NCBI RefSeq assembly: GCF_043195095.1
Contig: NZ_JBAFWN010000011.1
DNA: 64,000 bases
DNA from: NCEH01 sp043195095
GTDB taxonomy: Bacteria; Pseudomonadota; Alphaproteobacteria; Rhizobiales; Xanthobacteraceae
Strand: one strand, 5' to 3'
Position numbers and translations under genes: made by a program. Positions within the stretch are counted from its first letter, which is position 1; each line of letters starts with the position of its first letter. Under the pieces are notes generated by a model. It was not told the origin of the DNA, ran no database searches, and saw only the letters and a list, made by a program, of their open reading frames with translations. Positions 54,999 to 63,935 of the stretch are shown piece after piece.

Positions 54999-55556
54999 TC
55001 AGTCCGTCGCTTCCGCGTCTTCGACGCGGCGGCGGGACTGGAGCTGCGACACCTTGATACCCCGGCGCGAAGCGACGGAGCGCGGGCTGTCCTGATTGAC
55101 CAGGGCGTCGAACGTGGCGCGCACCATGTTGTAGGGGTTGGACGACCCGAACGACTTGGCGACGACATCGTGGATGCCGAGCGTCTCGAACACGGCGCGC
55201 ATCGGGCCGCCGGCGATGATGCCGGTACCGGCCGGAGCGGCACGCAGGATGACCTTGCCCGCACCGTGATGCCCATGCACGTCGTGATGCAGGGTACGGC
55301 CTTCGCGCAGCGGCACGCGGATGAGAGCGCGCTTGGCGCTTTCCGTGGCCTTGCGGATGGCTTCAGGCACTTCGCGCGCCTTGCCATGACCGAACCCGAC
55401 GCGACCCTTCTGGTCGCCGACGATAACCAGGGCGGCGAAACCGAAGCGCCGTCCGCCCTTCACAACCTTCGCAACACGATTGATGTGGACCAGCTTGTCC
55501 ACGAACGTGTTGTCACGATCCTCGCGATCTCCGCGGTGTTCCCGTTCACGGGCCAT
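54999..55556 (-). CDS. rpsE: 30S ribosomal protein S5
   Basis: The 185-residue uS5 has the dsRNA-binding-like N-domain (VDKLVHINRVAKVVKGGRRF) and the C-domain with GTGIIAGGPMRAVFETLGI. It is in normal spc order. Confidence 0.97.
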   Translation of the reverse strand: MAREREHRGDREDRDNTFVDKLVHINRVAKVVKGGRRFGFAALVIVGDQKGRVGFGHGKAREVPEAIRKATESAKRALIRVPLREGRTLHHDVHGHHGAGKVILRAAPAGTGIIAGGPMRAVFETLGIHDVVAKSFGSSNPYNMVRATFDALVNQDSPRSVASRRGIKVSQLQSRRRVEDAEATD

Positions 55557-55574
55557 TTCGCTACGTCCTTCGCG

Positions 55575-55937
55575 TCAGAACTGAAGGCCGCCTTCGCGGG
55601 CGCCCTCAGCGAGCGCCTTGACGCGCCCATGATAGATGTATGCGCCACGGTCGAACACGACCGCGGTCACGCCCTTCGCCGCCGCACGCTCAGCAACCAG
55701 CTTGCCGATGGCCTTGGCGGCCTCGGTGTCTGCGCCGGTCTTCAGGGTGCCGCGCAGGTCCTTTTCGAGGCTCGAGGCGGCCGCTACGGTCTCGCCCTTC
55801 GCATCGTCAATGATCTGCGCATAGATGTGCTGCGAGGTGCGGTGCACCGACAGGCGGGGACGCCCGTTGGCCGCAACGCGAATCGCACGGCGCACCTTGG
55901 CCTTGCGGCGCGCCAGCGCCTCCAAATCCTTAGCCAT
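55575..55937 (-). CDS. rplR: 50S ribosomal protein L18
   Basis: The 120-residue uL18 has RRKAKVRRAIRVAANGRPRLSV and the end FDRGAYIYHGRVKALAEGAREGGLQF. It binds 5S rRNA. Confidence 0.97.
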   Translation of the reverse strand: MAKDLEALARRKAKVRRAIRVAANGRPRLSVHRTSQHIYAQIIDDAKGETVAAASSLEKDLRGTLKTGADTEAAKAIGKLVAERAAAKGVTAVVFDRGAYIYHGRVKALAEGAREGGLQF

Positions 55938-55949
55938 GGTTCGCCTCCG

Positions 55950-56483
55950 TTACTTCTTCTTGCCTTCCTTGCGGAAGATGAATTCGCCTGCGTATTTGAC
56001 GCCCTTGCCCTTGTAAGGCTCGGGGCCGCGGAACTCGCGGATCTCGGCAGCGACCTGACCGACCTTCTGCTTGTCCATACCCGAAACCAGCACTTCCGTG
56101 GGCTTCGGGGTCACGATCTGGATCCCTTCGGGGATCGCATAGATCACGTCATGGCTATAGCCGAGAGACAGGTTGAGGTTCTTGCCGGCAGCCGCGGCCT
56201 TGTAGCCGACGCCTGTGATTTCGAGCTTCTTCTCGAAACCCTTCGTCACGCCTTCGACGAGGTTGGCGACCAGCGTGCGGGACATGCCCCACATCGCCCG
56301 ATGCCGCTGCGTCTCGCCGCGCATGGAGACTTGCAATTCGGCGCCGTTCAGCTCCGCCAGCACTTCTTCCACGAGAGTCAATTCGAGGGCGCCCTTGGGG
56401 CCCTTCACCTTAACCGTCTGACCGTCCACGCTGACATTGACGCCGGCGGGAATGGCGACGGGATGCTTGCCGATCTTCGACAT
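55950..56483 (-). CDS. rplF: 50S ribosomal protein L6
   Basis: The 177-residue uL6 has the start MSKIGKHPVAIPAGV and the end PEPYKGKGVKYAGEFIFRKEGKKK. ATG 56483 is the family start; an earlier in-frame codon overlaps rpsH. Confidence 0.97.
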   Translation of the reverse strand: MSKIGKHPVAIPAGVNVSVDGQTVKVKGPKGALELTLVEEVLAELNGAELQVSMRGETQRHRAMWGMSRTLVANLVEGVTKGFEKKLEITGVGYKAAAAGKNLNLSLGYSHDVIYAIPEGIQIVTPKPTEVLVSGMDKQKVGQVAAEIREFRGPEPYKGKGVKYAGEFIFRKEGKKK

Positions 56484-56502
56484 GTTTCTCTCCGTCGCTC
56501 GC

Positions 56503-56901
56503 TCAGAACACCGTGCAGAGCACTTCGCCGCCGACATTCTTGTCGCGGGCGTCGTGATCGGCCATCACGCCCTGGGGCGTGGAAACGACTGCGATGCCGA
56601 GACCGTTCGCAACGCGCGGAAGGGTCTTGACCGACGCATAGACCCGGCGGCCCGGCTTGGACACGCGCTTGATCTCGCGGATCACCGGCTGGCCGTCGAA
56701 ATACTTGAGCTCGATCTCGAACTCGGTCCGGCCGTTGCCGTGATCGGTCGAGGTGTAGCCGCGAATATACCCTTCGTCGCGGAGCACATCGAGCAGGCTA
56801 GCACGCAGGCGCGAACCGGGGCTCGAGGTCTTCTCCTTGCGCCGCATCTGGGCGTTGCGGATACGGGTGATCAGATCGCTGATGGGATCGTTGATGGACA
56901 T
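56503..56901 (-). CDS. rpsH: 30S ribosomal protein S8
   Basis: The 132-residue uS8 has the start MSINDPISDLITRIRNAQ and the C-terminal GLGIAVVSTPQGVMADHDAR. In many bacteria S8 represses spc translation; no site was examined here. Confidence 0.97.
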   Translation of the reverse strand: MSINDPISDLITRIRNAQMRRKEKTSSPGSRLRASLLDVLRDEGYIRGYTSTDHGNGRTEFEIELKYFDGQPVIREIKRVSKPGRRVYASVKTLPRVANGLGIAVVSTPQGVMADHDARDKNVGGEVLCTVF

Positions 56902-56911
56902 GAGCCTCTCC

Positions 56912-57217
56912 TCACCAGCTCGACTTCACGAGGCCCGGGACAAGTCCCTGGGACCCGAGTTCGCGCAGCGCGATACGGCTCATCTTGAGCTTGCGGTAGT
57001 ACGCGCGCGGGCGGCCGGTGACTTCACACCGATTGCGCACGCGGATCTGCGCGGAATTCCGCGGCATCTGCGCGAGCTTGAGGGTGGCGGCAAACCGCTC
57101 CTCGATCGGCAGGGTCTTGTCGTTCACGATCGCCTTCAGACCCGCGCGCTTGCCGGCCAAGCTCTTGGAGAGCTTGCGGCGACGCTCGTTTGTCTCGATC
57201 GCGCTCTTCTTCGCCAT
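56912..57217 (-). CDS. rpsN: 30S ribosomal protein S14
   Basis: The 101-residue uS14 is the zinc-free long form: NRCEVTGRPRAYYRKLKMSRIALREL shows no CxxC pairs. ATG 57217 follows a purine-rich site (GAGCAAGAC region). A 138-base gap to rplE upstream holds no gene. Confidence 0.97.
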   Translation of the reverse strand: MAKKSAIETNERRRKLSKSLAGKRAGLKAIVNDKTLPIEERFAATLKLAQMPRNSAQIRVRNRCEVTGRPRAYYRKLKMSRIALRELGSQGLVPGLVKSSW

Positions 57218-57355
57218 GTCTTGCTCCTGTTCTCCGCGTCTGAAGAGGCCAAAACCCCTCCACAGCCGGAAAATCACAACCTTCTCTTGATTTGAGAGGG
57301 AACCGCGCCCGGCCGGATTAACCCAAGCCTGGCGCGAATCGCCTCTTCTATACCG

Positions 57356-57913
57356 TCACTGGCGGAAGGGGAAGTCGAAAGCGCGCAGCAGAGCCCGTGC
57401 CTCATCGTCCGTCTTTGCCGTCGTGCACACGATGATGTCCATGCCCCAGATCTGCTCAACCTGGTCATAGTTGATCTCGGGGAACACGATGTGTTCCTTG
57501 ATGCCCATGGCATAATTGCCGCGGCCATCGAAGCTCTTGGGGTTCAGACCGCGAAAGTCACGAACGCGCGGGAGCGCAATTGTGACGAGCCGATCCAGGA
57601 ACTCGAACATGCGCGCCTTGCGAAGGGTGACCTTCGCGCCAACAGGCTGGTTTTCGCGCAGCTTGAAGTTCGAGATCGCCTTGCGGGCCCGCGTCACGAC
57701 CGGCTTCTGGCCGGCGATACGCGCGAGGTCCGCGGCGGCGGTCGTCACCTTCTTGGTGTCGGCAGTGGCCTCGCCAACGCCCATGTTGATGACGATCTTC
57801 TCGATCGTCGGAACCTGCAGCGGGTTCTTATAGCCGAACTGCTCGATCAGCTTCGGGCGCACGACTTCGTCGTAGTGCGTACGCAGCCGGGGGGTATAAC
57901 TCACCTCAGCCAT
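57356..57913 (-). CDS. rplE: 50S ribosomal protein L5
   Basis: The 185-residue uL5 has the start of the fold YDEVVRPKLIEQFGYKNPLQVP and the end DIIVCTTAKTDDEARALLRAFDFPF. It binds 5S rRNA. Its start overlaps rplX by 8 bases. Confidence 0.97.
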   Translation of the reverse strand: MAEVSYTPRLRTHYDEVVRPKLIEQFGYKNPLQVPTIEKIVINMGVGEATADTKKVTTAAADLARIAGQKPVVTRARKAISNFKLRENQPVGAKVTLRKARMFEFLDRLVTIALPRVRDFRGLNPKSFDGRGNYAMGIKEHIVFPEINYDQVEQIWGMDIIVCTTAKTDDEARALLRAFDFPFRQ

Positions 57914-58223
57914 CGATCCTCTCCCCGGAACGCTTGGCCACGCGGACCTTCGTCCCGTCTTCCAGCACCTGGAAGCCGACGCGGGTCGGCTTGCCATCCT
58001 TGGGGTCGGCGACCGCAAGGTTGGACAGATGGACGGGCGCCTCCTTGGAGATGATCCCGCCTTCCTTGTCCGCCGTCTGGCGCTGGTGGCGCTTGACGAT
58101 ATTGACGCCGCGAACGAGCGCACGCTCCTCCTTCGGCATCACCTGAATAACCTCGCCGGAGCGACCCTTGTCGCGGCCGATGAGAACGACGACCTTGTCG
58201 CCCTTTTTGATCTTCGCCGCCAT
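57906..58223 (-). CDS. rplX: 50S ribosomal protein L24
   Basis: The 105-residue uL24 has a KOW motif at the start (KIKKGDKVVVLIGRDKGRSGEV) and KRHQRQTADKEGGIISKEAPVH. Its start shares one base with the rplN stop. Confidence 0.97.
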   Translation of the reverse strand: MAAKIKKGDKVVVLIGRDKGRSGEVIQVMPKEERALVRGVNIVKRHQRQTADKEGGIISKEAPVHLSNLAVADPKDGKPTRVGFQVLEDGTKVRVAKRSGERIDG

Positions 58224-58591
58224 CACAGCACCTCCGGCGCCAGCGAGATGATCTTCATATGGTTCTTGGCGCGGAGTTCGCGCGGAACCGGTCCGAAGAT
58301 ACGAGTGCCCACCGGCTCTTTCTGATTGTTGATCAGCACGGCCGCATTGCGGTCGAAGCGGATCACAGAACCATCGACGCGGCGAATGTCCTTGGCCGTG
58401 CGCACCACGACGGCCTTCATGACATCGCCCTTCTTCACGCGGCCGCGCGGAATGGCTTCCTTGACCGACACCACGATGATGTCGCCAACGTGAGCATACT
58501 TCCGCTTCGACCCGCCCAGCACCTTGATGCACATGACGCGACGCGCACCGGAATTGTCCGCCACGTCGAGATTGGTCTGCATCTGGATCAT
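58223..58591 (-). CDS. rplN: 50S ribosomal protein L14
   Basis: The 122-residue uL14 has the start MIQMQTNLDVADNSGARRVM and ends with the usual IISLAPEVL. A 158-base gap to rpsQ upstream holds nothing recognisable. Confidence 0.98.
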   Translation of the reverse strand: MIQMQTNLDVADNSGARRVMCIKVLGGSKRKYAHVGDIIVVSVKEAIPRGRVKKGDVMKAVVVRTAKDIRRVDGSVIRFDRNAAVLINNQKEPVGTRIFGPVPRELRAKNHMKIISLAPEVL

Positions 58592-58749
58592 GACGCACCT
58601 GTTCTCGTCATCCAGCGCCGCCGGCAAGCCGGCATTGCCCGTTCCACATACCGTGCCCGCTCATCGGTACACGGTTCTCACTGCGATGCGGTCTCCACTC
58701 GGTCCAGGCGTCCCGAACTCGACGGACCCAGCATCGGAGCGCTTCGTTA

Positions 58750-58998
58750 TCAGACCTCGGCCCGCTTCTCGCCCTGGATCACGATCCAGTTCTTCAGCTT
58801 AGACAGAGGCCGGTGTTCTTCGATCCAAACGATATCGCCCACGTGATACGAATTCTCCGCATCATGCGCGTGATACTTCTTGGACCGACGAACGGTCTTC
58901 TTCAGCAGCGGGTGGGTGAAGCGACGCTCCACCCGGACCACCACCGTCTTGTCCTGCTTGTCGCTTACCACGACGCCTTGGAGCACGCGCTTCGGCAT
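58750..58998 (-). CDS. rpsQ: 30S ribosomal protein S17
   Basis: The 82-residue uS17 has the OB-fold sequence MPKRVLQGVVVSDKQDKTVV and KYHAHDAENSYHVGDIVWIEE. It binds the 5' domain of 16S rRNA. Confidence 0.97.
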   Translation of the reverse strand: MPKRVLQGVVVSDKQDKTVVVRVERRFTHPLLKKTVRRSKKYHAHDAENSYHVGDIVWIEEHRPLSKLKNWIVIQGEKRAEV

Positions 58999-59005
58999 CG
59001 TTCCC

Positions 59006-59215
59006 TCACTTCGCCTTCGACGCGGCCGCGCCGCGCTTGGTGGTCTGCACGGTCTTGACCCGCGCGATGTCGCGACGGATCTCCTTGGACCGCGCCGTGT
59101 TCTCCAGCTGACCCGTCGCCTTCTGGAAGCGCAGGTTGAACTGTTCCTTCTTCAGCTTCAGCAGCTCATCGGCGAGCTGATCGGGGCTGAGGGCCCGAAC
59201 GTCCTCGGCTTTCAT
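59006..59215 (-). CDS. rpmC: 50S ribosomal protein L29
   Basis: The 69-residue uL29 has KAEDVRALSPDQLADELLKLKKEQFNLRF and RRDIARVKTVQTTK. ATG 59215 gives the family start; the frame extends further upstream across rplP without homology. Confidence 0.96.
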   Translation of the reverse strand: MKAEDVRALSPDQLADELLKLKKEQFNLRFQKATGQLENTARSKEIRRDIARVKTVQTTKRGAAASKAK

Positions 59216-59225
59216 GAGCCTCTCC

Positions 59226-59639
59226 TCACTCGGCGATGCGCTGAATGAAGCGCGTCTTGATGGGCAGTTTCGCGGCGGCGAGCGTGAGAGCCTCACGGGC
59301 CGTCTCGACGCTGACACCGTCGATTTCGAACATGATGCGGCCGGGCTTGATTTTGGCCGCCCAATATTCCGGAGCGCCCTTGCCCTTACCCATACGAACT
59401 TCGGTGGGCTTGGAGGTCACGGGCACATCGGGGAAAACGCGGATCCAAACGCGACCGGCACGCTTCATGTGACGGGTCAGCGCGCGACGCGCGGCTTCGA
59501 TCTGGCGGGCCGTCACGCGCTCGGGCTCGAGCGCCTTCAGGCCGAATTCGCCGAAATTCAGTTCCGTGCCGCCCTTAGCGACGCCGTGAATGCGTCCCTT
59601 GAACTGCTTGCGGAATTTCGTGCGCTTGGGTTGCAGCAT
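59226..59639 (-). CDS. rplP: 50S ribosomal protein L16
   Basis: The 137-residue uL16 has the start MLQPKRTKFRKQFKGRIHG and GKGKGAPEYWAAKIKPGRI. It is near the A-site tRNA. Confidence 0.98.
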   Translation of the reverse strand: MLQPKRTKFRKQFKGRIHGVAKGGTELNFGEFGLKALEPERVTARQIEAARRALTRHMKRAGRVWIRVFPDVPVTSKPTEVRMGKGKGAPEYWAAKIKPGRIMFEIDGVSVETAREALTLAAAKLPIKTRFIQRIAE

Positions 59640-59668
59640 GGCTTATCGCCTTTCTCTCTGCTCGAGCG

Positions 59669-60412
59669 TCAGGCCGCGTCGCGATCGCGGTCGCGACCAT
59701 GGTCGCGATCACGTTCACGCCGGGGCGGACGCCCGCTCGGGCCGTCACTCTCGGCCAGGCGCTTGTCCTGGGCCATGGGATCGTGCTCGAGGATTTCACC
59801 CTTGAAGATCCACACCTTCACGCCGCACGTCCCGTAGGTCGTGAAGGCGGTGGCGGTGCCGTAATCCACATCGGCGCGCAGGGTGTGCAACGGCACACGA
59901 CCTTCGCGATACCACTCCAGGCGCGCGATCTCAGCTCCGCCAAGACGGCCGGAACAGTTGATCCGGATGCCCTCGGCGCCAAGACGCATGGCCGACTGAA
60001 CGGCGCGCTTCATGGCACGACGGAACGCAACGCGGCGCTCCAGCTGCTGGGCAATGGACTCGGCCACCAACCGCGCATCGATTTCCGGCTTGCGGATTTC
60101 GATGATGTTGATGAAGACCTCCGACTTGGTCATGTCGGCAACCTTCTTGCGAAGCTTGTCGATGTCGGCGCCCTTCTTGCCGATCACCACGCCCGGGCGA
60201 GCGGAATGAATCGTCACGCGGCACTTCTTGTGCGGACGCTCGATGACAACCTTGGACACCGCGGCCTGCTTCAGAAGCTTGAACAGCATCTTGCGGATCT
60301 TGATGTCCTCGTGGAGCAGCTGGCCGTATTCGCCCTTGTTGGCGAACCAGCGGCTGTCCCACGTGCGGTTGATGCCGAGCCGCAGCCCGATCGGATTGAC
60401 CTTCTGACCCAT
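59669..60412 (-). CDS. rpsC: 30S ribosomal protein S3
   Basis: The 247-residue uS3 has the start MGQKVNPIGLRLGINRTWDS, the KH domain VVIGKKGADIDKLRKKV and a C-terminal RDRDHGRD-rich tail. The tail is rich in Arg, Asp and His. The start shares one base with the rplV stop. Confidence 0.97.
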   Translation of the reverse strand: MGQKVNPIGLRLGINRTWDSRWFANKGEYGQLLHEDIKIRKMLFKLLKQAAVSKVVIERPHKKCRVTIHSARPGVVIGKKGADIDKLRKKVADMTKSEVFINIIEIRKPEIDARLVAESIAQQLERRVAFRRAMKRAVQSAMRLGAEGIRINCSGRLGGAEIARLEWYREGRVPLHTLRADVDYGTATAFTTYGTCGVKVWIFKGEILEHDPMAQDKRLAESDGPSGRPPRRERDRDHGRDRDRDAA

Positions 60413-60792
60413 CAGGCCCGCTCCTCAACTTCACGCACCACGATGGTGATCTGAGCGAACGGCTTCTCGATGCGCGAGGCACGACCGCGCGCCCGCGGCG
60501 AGAACCGCTTCATCACCAGGCCCTTGCCCACATGCGCTTCGGCAACGATCAGATCGTCGACGTCCAGCTCGTGGTTGTTCTCGGCATTGGCGATCGCGCT
60601 CTCGAGGCACTTCTTCACATCGCGGGCGATCCGCTTGCGAGAGAACTCGAGATCGGCGAGCGCCGTCGCCACCTTCTTGCCGCGGATGAGACCCGCGACG
60701 AGGTTCAGCTTCTGGGGGGAGACACGCAGATTGCGCGCAACCGCCTTGGCTTCGTTGTCCGCGAGAGCGCGGGGCTTTGCCTGCTTACCCAT
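60412..60792 (-). CDS. rplV: 50S ribosomal protein L22
   Basis: The 126-residue uL22 has VARNLRVSPQKLNLVAGLIRG and the hairpin end KRFSPRARGRASRIEKPFAQITIVV. The hairpin lines the exit tunnel, where macrolides act. Confidence 0.97.
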   Translation of the reverse strand: MGKQAKPRALADNEAKAVARNLRVSPQKLNLVAGLIRGKKVATALADLEFSRKRIARDVKKCLESAIANAENNHELDVDDLIVAEAHVGKGLVMKRFSPRARGRASRIEKPFAQITIVVREVEERA

Positions 60793-60798
60793 GGCCTA

Positions 60799-61077
60799 TC
60801 ACCGCCGCTTCGACTTCTTGTCGGCCGCGTGCCCGTAATAGGTACGGGTCGGCGAGAATTCGCCGAACTTGTGGCCGACCATGTCTTCCGACACATAAAC
60901 GGGGACGTGCTTCTGGCCGTTATAAACGCCGAAAGTAAGGCCCACGAACTGGGGGAGGATCGTGGAGCGACGGCTCCAGATCTTAATCGTATCATTGCGA
61001 CCCGAAGCACGCGCGGTGTCTGCCTTCTTGAGCAGATAGCCGTCGACGAACGGGCCCTTCCAAATCGCTCTTGACAT
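60799..61077 (-). CDS. rpsS: 30S ribosomal protein S19
   Basis: The 92-residue uS19 has the start MSRAIWKGPFVDGYLLKK and the end HKFGEFSPTRTYYGHAADKKSKRR. Confidence 0.98.
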   Translation of the reverse strand: MSRAIWKGPFVDGYLLKKADTARASGRNDTIKIWSRRSTILPQFVGLTFGVYNGQKHVPVYVSEDMVGHKFGEFSPTRTYYGHAADKKSKRR

Positions 61078-61088
61078 AAGTCAGGCCC

Positions 61089-61922
61089 TCACTTCTTCCG
61101 CTTGTGACGGCTGGTCACGATGAACCGATCCGTCGACTTGTTGTTGCGGGTCTTCTTGCCTTTGGTCGGGAGGCCCCACGGGGTGACCGGATGGCGGCCG
61201 CCCGAGGTCCGTCCTTCACCACCGCCGTGGGGGTGATCGACCGGGTTCATGGTCACGCCGCGGTTGTGCGGCTTGCGTCCGAGCCAGCGGTTACGACCCG
61301 CTTTGCCCAGAGAGATGTTCATGTGGTCCGGGTTCGAAACCGCACCCACCGTCGCGTAGCACGCGCCGTGCACCAGGCGCTGCTCGCCCGAGTTCAGGCG
61401 AACGATCACATACCCATGGTCGCGGCCGACGATCTGCGCATAGGCGCCGGCGGAACGGGCCATCTGGCCGCCCTTGCCGATCTTCAGCTCGACATTGTGC
61501 ACGATCGTGCCGACCGGCAGGTTCGACAACGGCCCGGCATTGCCCGGCTTCACGTCCACCTGCTCGCCGGCGATCACGCTATCGCCCACGGCGAGGCGCT
61601 GCGGCGCCAGGATATAGGCCAGATCACCGTCTTCGTACTTGACCAGGGCGATGAAGGCCGAACGGTTGGGATCGTATTCGATCCGCTCCACCACGGCCGC
61701 CATATCGCGCTTGGCGCGCTTGAAGTCCACCAGGCGGTAGGTCTGCTTGTGGCCGCCGCCACGGAAACGAACCGTGATGCGACCGTTATTGTTGCGGCCA
61801 CCCGAGGAGCTCTTGCCCTCGGTCAGCGTCTTCACCGGCTTGCCCTTGTAGAGGCCGGAGCGGTCCACAATCACGAGCTGGCGGAGGCTCGGCGTGACCG
61901 GCTTGAAATGCTTCAGCGCCAT
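61089..61922 (-). CDS. rplB: 50S ribosomal protein L2
   Basis: The 277-residue uL2 has the SH3-like domain with GRITVRFRGGGHKQTYRLVDFKR-type sequence and the C-terminal HPHGGGEGRTSGGRHPVTPWG. It is needed for subunit association and peptidyl transfer. Confidence 0.98.
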   Translation of the reverse strand: MALKHFKPVTPSLRQLVIVDRSGLYKGKPVKTLTEGKSSSGGRNNNGRITVRFRGGGHKQTYRLVDFKRAKRDMAAVVERIEYDPNRSAFIALVKYEDGDLAYILAPQRLAVGDSVIAGEQVDVKPGNAGPLSNLPVGTIVHNVELKIGKGGQMARSAGAYAQIVGRDHGYVIVRLNSGEQRLVHGACYATVGAVSNPDHMNISLGKAGRNRWLGRKPHNRGVTMNPVDHPHGGGEGRTSGGRHPVTPWGLPTKGKKTRNNKSTDRFIVTSRHKRKK

Positions 61923-61944
61923 GGTCTTATTCCCGTCCCTCTGC

Positions 61945-62253
61945 TCACAGGCCCGTGGTGACGTCGATGGTTTGGCCCTCTTCGAGGGTCACGACCGCCT
62001 TCTTCACGTCGGACTGCACACCTTTACGGCCTTTGAAGATCTTCACCTTGCCCTTGCGGACCAAAGTGTTGACGCTCTTCACCTTCACGTCGAACAGCTT
62101 TTCCACCGCCTCCTTGATCTGGGGCTTGGTGGCGGTGCGGGCGACCTTGAAGACGACCTTGTTGAATTCGCTCGCCGCCGTCGCCTTCTCGGTGATGACG
62201 GGAGACAGGATCACGTCGTAATGACGTGGCTCGATGTTCCGCTGCGGGCTCAT
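61945..62253 (-). CDS. rplW: 50S ribosomal protein L23
   Basis: The 102-residue uL23 has HYDVILSPVITEKATAASE, FKVARTATKPQIKEAVEKLF and the loop GKVKIFKGRKGVQSDVKKAVVTL. It docks SRP and trigger factor. Its ATG overlaps the rplD stop (ATGA). Confidence 0.97.
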   Translation of the reverse strand: MSPQRNIEPRHYDVILSPVITEKATAASEFNKVVFKVARTATKPQIKEAVEKLFDVKVKSVNTLVRKGKVKIFKGRKGVQSDVKKAVVTLEEGQTIDVTTGL

Positions 62254-62870
62254 TTGAAGCGCGCCTCCAGCGCGTCCACGGCTGCCTTGGTCAGGACCAG
62301 GGTGTCACGCCGCAGGATGTCGTAAACATTGATGCCCTGGATCGGCAGCACGTCCACGTAGGGGAGGTTGCGCGCCGCCATGGCGACGTTGGCCTCCACC
62401 TCGGAGCCGTCCACGATCAGCACCGAAGCCCAACCGAGCTTCGCGAACTGTTCCTTCAGGGCCTTGGTCTTGGGGTCGGTCAGCGACATGTGGTCGAGAA
62501 CGACGATCTGCTCCGCCTTCGCCTTGGACGAAAGCGCATGCTTCAGTGCCAGGGCGCGCACCTTCTTCGGCAGGTCGATGGCGTGGGACCGCACGACCGG
62601 ACCGAAGGCGCGGCCGCCGCCACGGAACTGCGGCGCAGACGCCGCACCATGACGGGCATTACCCGTGCCCTTCTGCTTATAGAGCTTCTTGGACGTACGG
62701 TTGATCTCCGAACGACCCTTGGTGCGATGCGTACCGGCCTGGCGACGCGACAGCTGCCAGGTCACGCACCGATGCAGGATATCCGCACGGGGCTCGAGAC
62801 CGAAAATCTCGTCCGAGAGCGTCACCGAACCTGCGTCGGTACCATCGAGCGTCTTGACGGCGATTTCCAT
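62250..62870 (-). CDS. rplD: 50S ribosomal protein L4
   Basis: The 206-residue uL4 has the start MEIAVKTLDG and a basic loop with KGTGNARHGAASAPQFRGGG near residues 60-85. ATG 62870 is used; a GTG one codon earlier also exists. L4 often autoregulates the S10 operon in gammaproteobacteria; not shown here. Confidence 0.97.
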   Translation of the reverse strand: MEIAVKTLDGTDAGSVTLSDEIFGLEPRADILHRCVTWQLSRRQAGTHRTKGRSEINRTSKKLYKQKGTGNARHGAASAPQFRGGGRAFGPVVRSHAIDLPKKVRALALKHALSSKAKAEQIVVLDHMSLTDPKTKALKEQFAKLGWASVLIVDGSEVEANVAMAARNLPYVDVLPIQGINVYDILRRDTLVLTKAAVDALEARFK

Positions 62871-63604
62871 CACGCGCCCTCCCCGTTCGTCGCTTCAGCC
62901 TGCACCTCGGCCGCGCCGCCATTGCCGTCGCGCAGCTTGAACGCGCCGGGCTTGGGGGCTTCGGTGGGCAGGCGCTTCTTGACCGCATCACGCACCGTGA
63001 TCCAGCCGCCGGCGTGACCGGGAACCGCACCCTCGACCGCAATCAGACCGCGCTCGACGTCGGTCATCACGACCTTGAGGTTCTGGGTGGTGACGGTGAC
63101 GTCGCCCATGTGCCCAGGCATCTTCTTGTTCTTGAAGGTCTTGCCGGGATCCTGACGACCACCGGTCGAACCGATGGAGCGGTGGGAAATCGACACACCA
63201 TGAGTGGCCCGCAGACCGCCAAAGTTGTGCCGCTTCATGCCGCCGGCGAAACCCTTGCCGATGGTGGTGCCGGTGACATCCACATACTGGCCCACGACGA
63301 AGTGGTCAGCGGTGATCTCGGCGCCGACCGGGATGAGGCCTTCGGCATCCACGCGGAACTCCGCGAGCTTGCGCTTGGGCTCCACCTCGGCCACGGCAAA
63401 GTGGCCCCGCTCTGCGCGGGTGGTGTTCTTCGGCTTGCGACGGCCAGCACCGAGCTGAACCGCGACATATCCGTTGCTATCGAGCGTGCGGTGGGCAACC
63501 ACCTGGCAGCTCTCAACTTTCAGCACAGTGACCGGGACATGTTCACCAGCATCCGTAAAGATGCGTGTCATGCCGACCTTCTGGGCGATGACGCCTGACC
63601 GCAT
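62870..63604 (-). CDS. rplC: 50S ribosomal protein L3
   Basis: The 244-residue uL3 has the start MRSGVIAQKVGMTRIFTDAG and KRHNFGGLRATHGVSISHRS. The end is an Ala/Glu-rich tail (AAEVQAEATNGEGA). ATG 63604 is the family start; earlier codons are unconserved. Confidence 0.97.
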   Translation of the reverse strand: MRSGVIAQKVGMTRIFTDAGEHVPVTVLKVESCQVVAHRTLDSNGYVAVQLGAGRRKPKNTTRAERGHFAVAEVEPKRKLAEFRVDAEGLIPVGAEITADHFVVGQYVDVTGTTIGKGFAGGMKRHNFGGLRATHGVSISHRSIGSTGGRQDPGKTFKNKKMPGHMGDVTVTTQNLKVVMTDVERGLIAVEGAVPGHAGGWITVRDAVKKRLPTEAPKPGAFKLRDGNGGAAEVQAEATNGEGA

Positions 63605-63626
63605 GGTCGTGTCTCCTCGCCTCACT

Positions 63627-63935
63627 TCAGAGCTTGATTTCGACGTCAACGCCGGCGGCGAGGTCGAGCTTCATCAGCGCGTCCACCGTCTGGGGCGTCG
63701 GATCGACAATATCGAGCAACCGCTTGTGAGTACGCATCTCAAACTGCTCGCGCGACTTCTTATCGACGTGCGGAGACCGGTTGACGGTGAACTTCTCGAT
63801 CCGCGTCGGCAGCGGGATCGGGCCGCGCACCTGCGCGCCCGTGCGCTTGGCCGTGGCGACGATCTCGCGTGTTGACGCATCGAGGATGCGATGATCGAAC
63901 GCCTTCAGGCGGATTCGAATGTTCTGGCCGTTCAT
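63627..63935 (-). CDS. rpsJ: 30S ribosomal protein S10
   Basis: The 102-residue uS10 has the start MNGQNIRIRLKAFDHRILDA and the RSPHVDKKSREQFEMRTHKRLLDI loop. It is the first gene of the S10 block in the window; the 65 bases to the right edge (63936-64000) show no further gene and lie toward the likely tuf end. Confidence 0.98.
   Translation of the reverse strand: MNGQNIRIRLKAFDHRILDASTREIVATAKRTGAQVRGPIPLPTRIEKFTVNRSPHVDKKSREQFEMRTHKRLLDIVDPTPQTVDALMKLDLAAGVDVEIKL

Noticed and set aside
57314..57324. TTAACC words resembling CtrA half sites (also near 16512)
   Set aside because: Single half sites without the TTAA-N7-TTAA spacing; frequent by chance.
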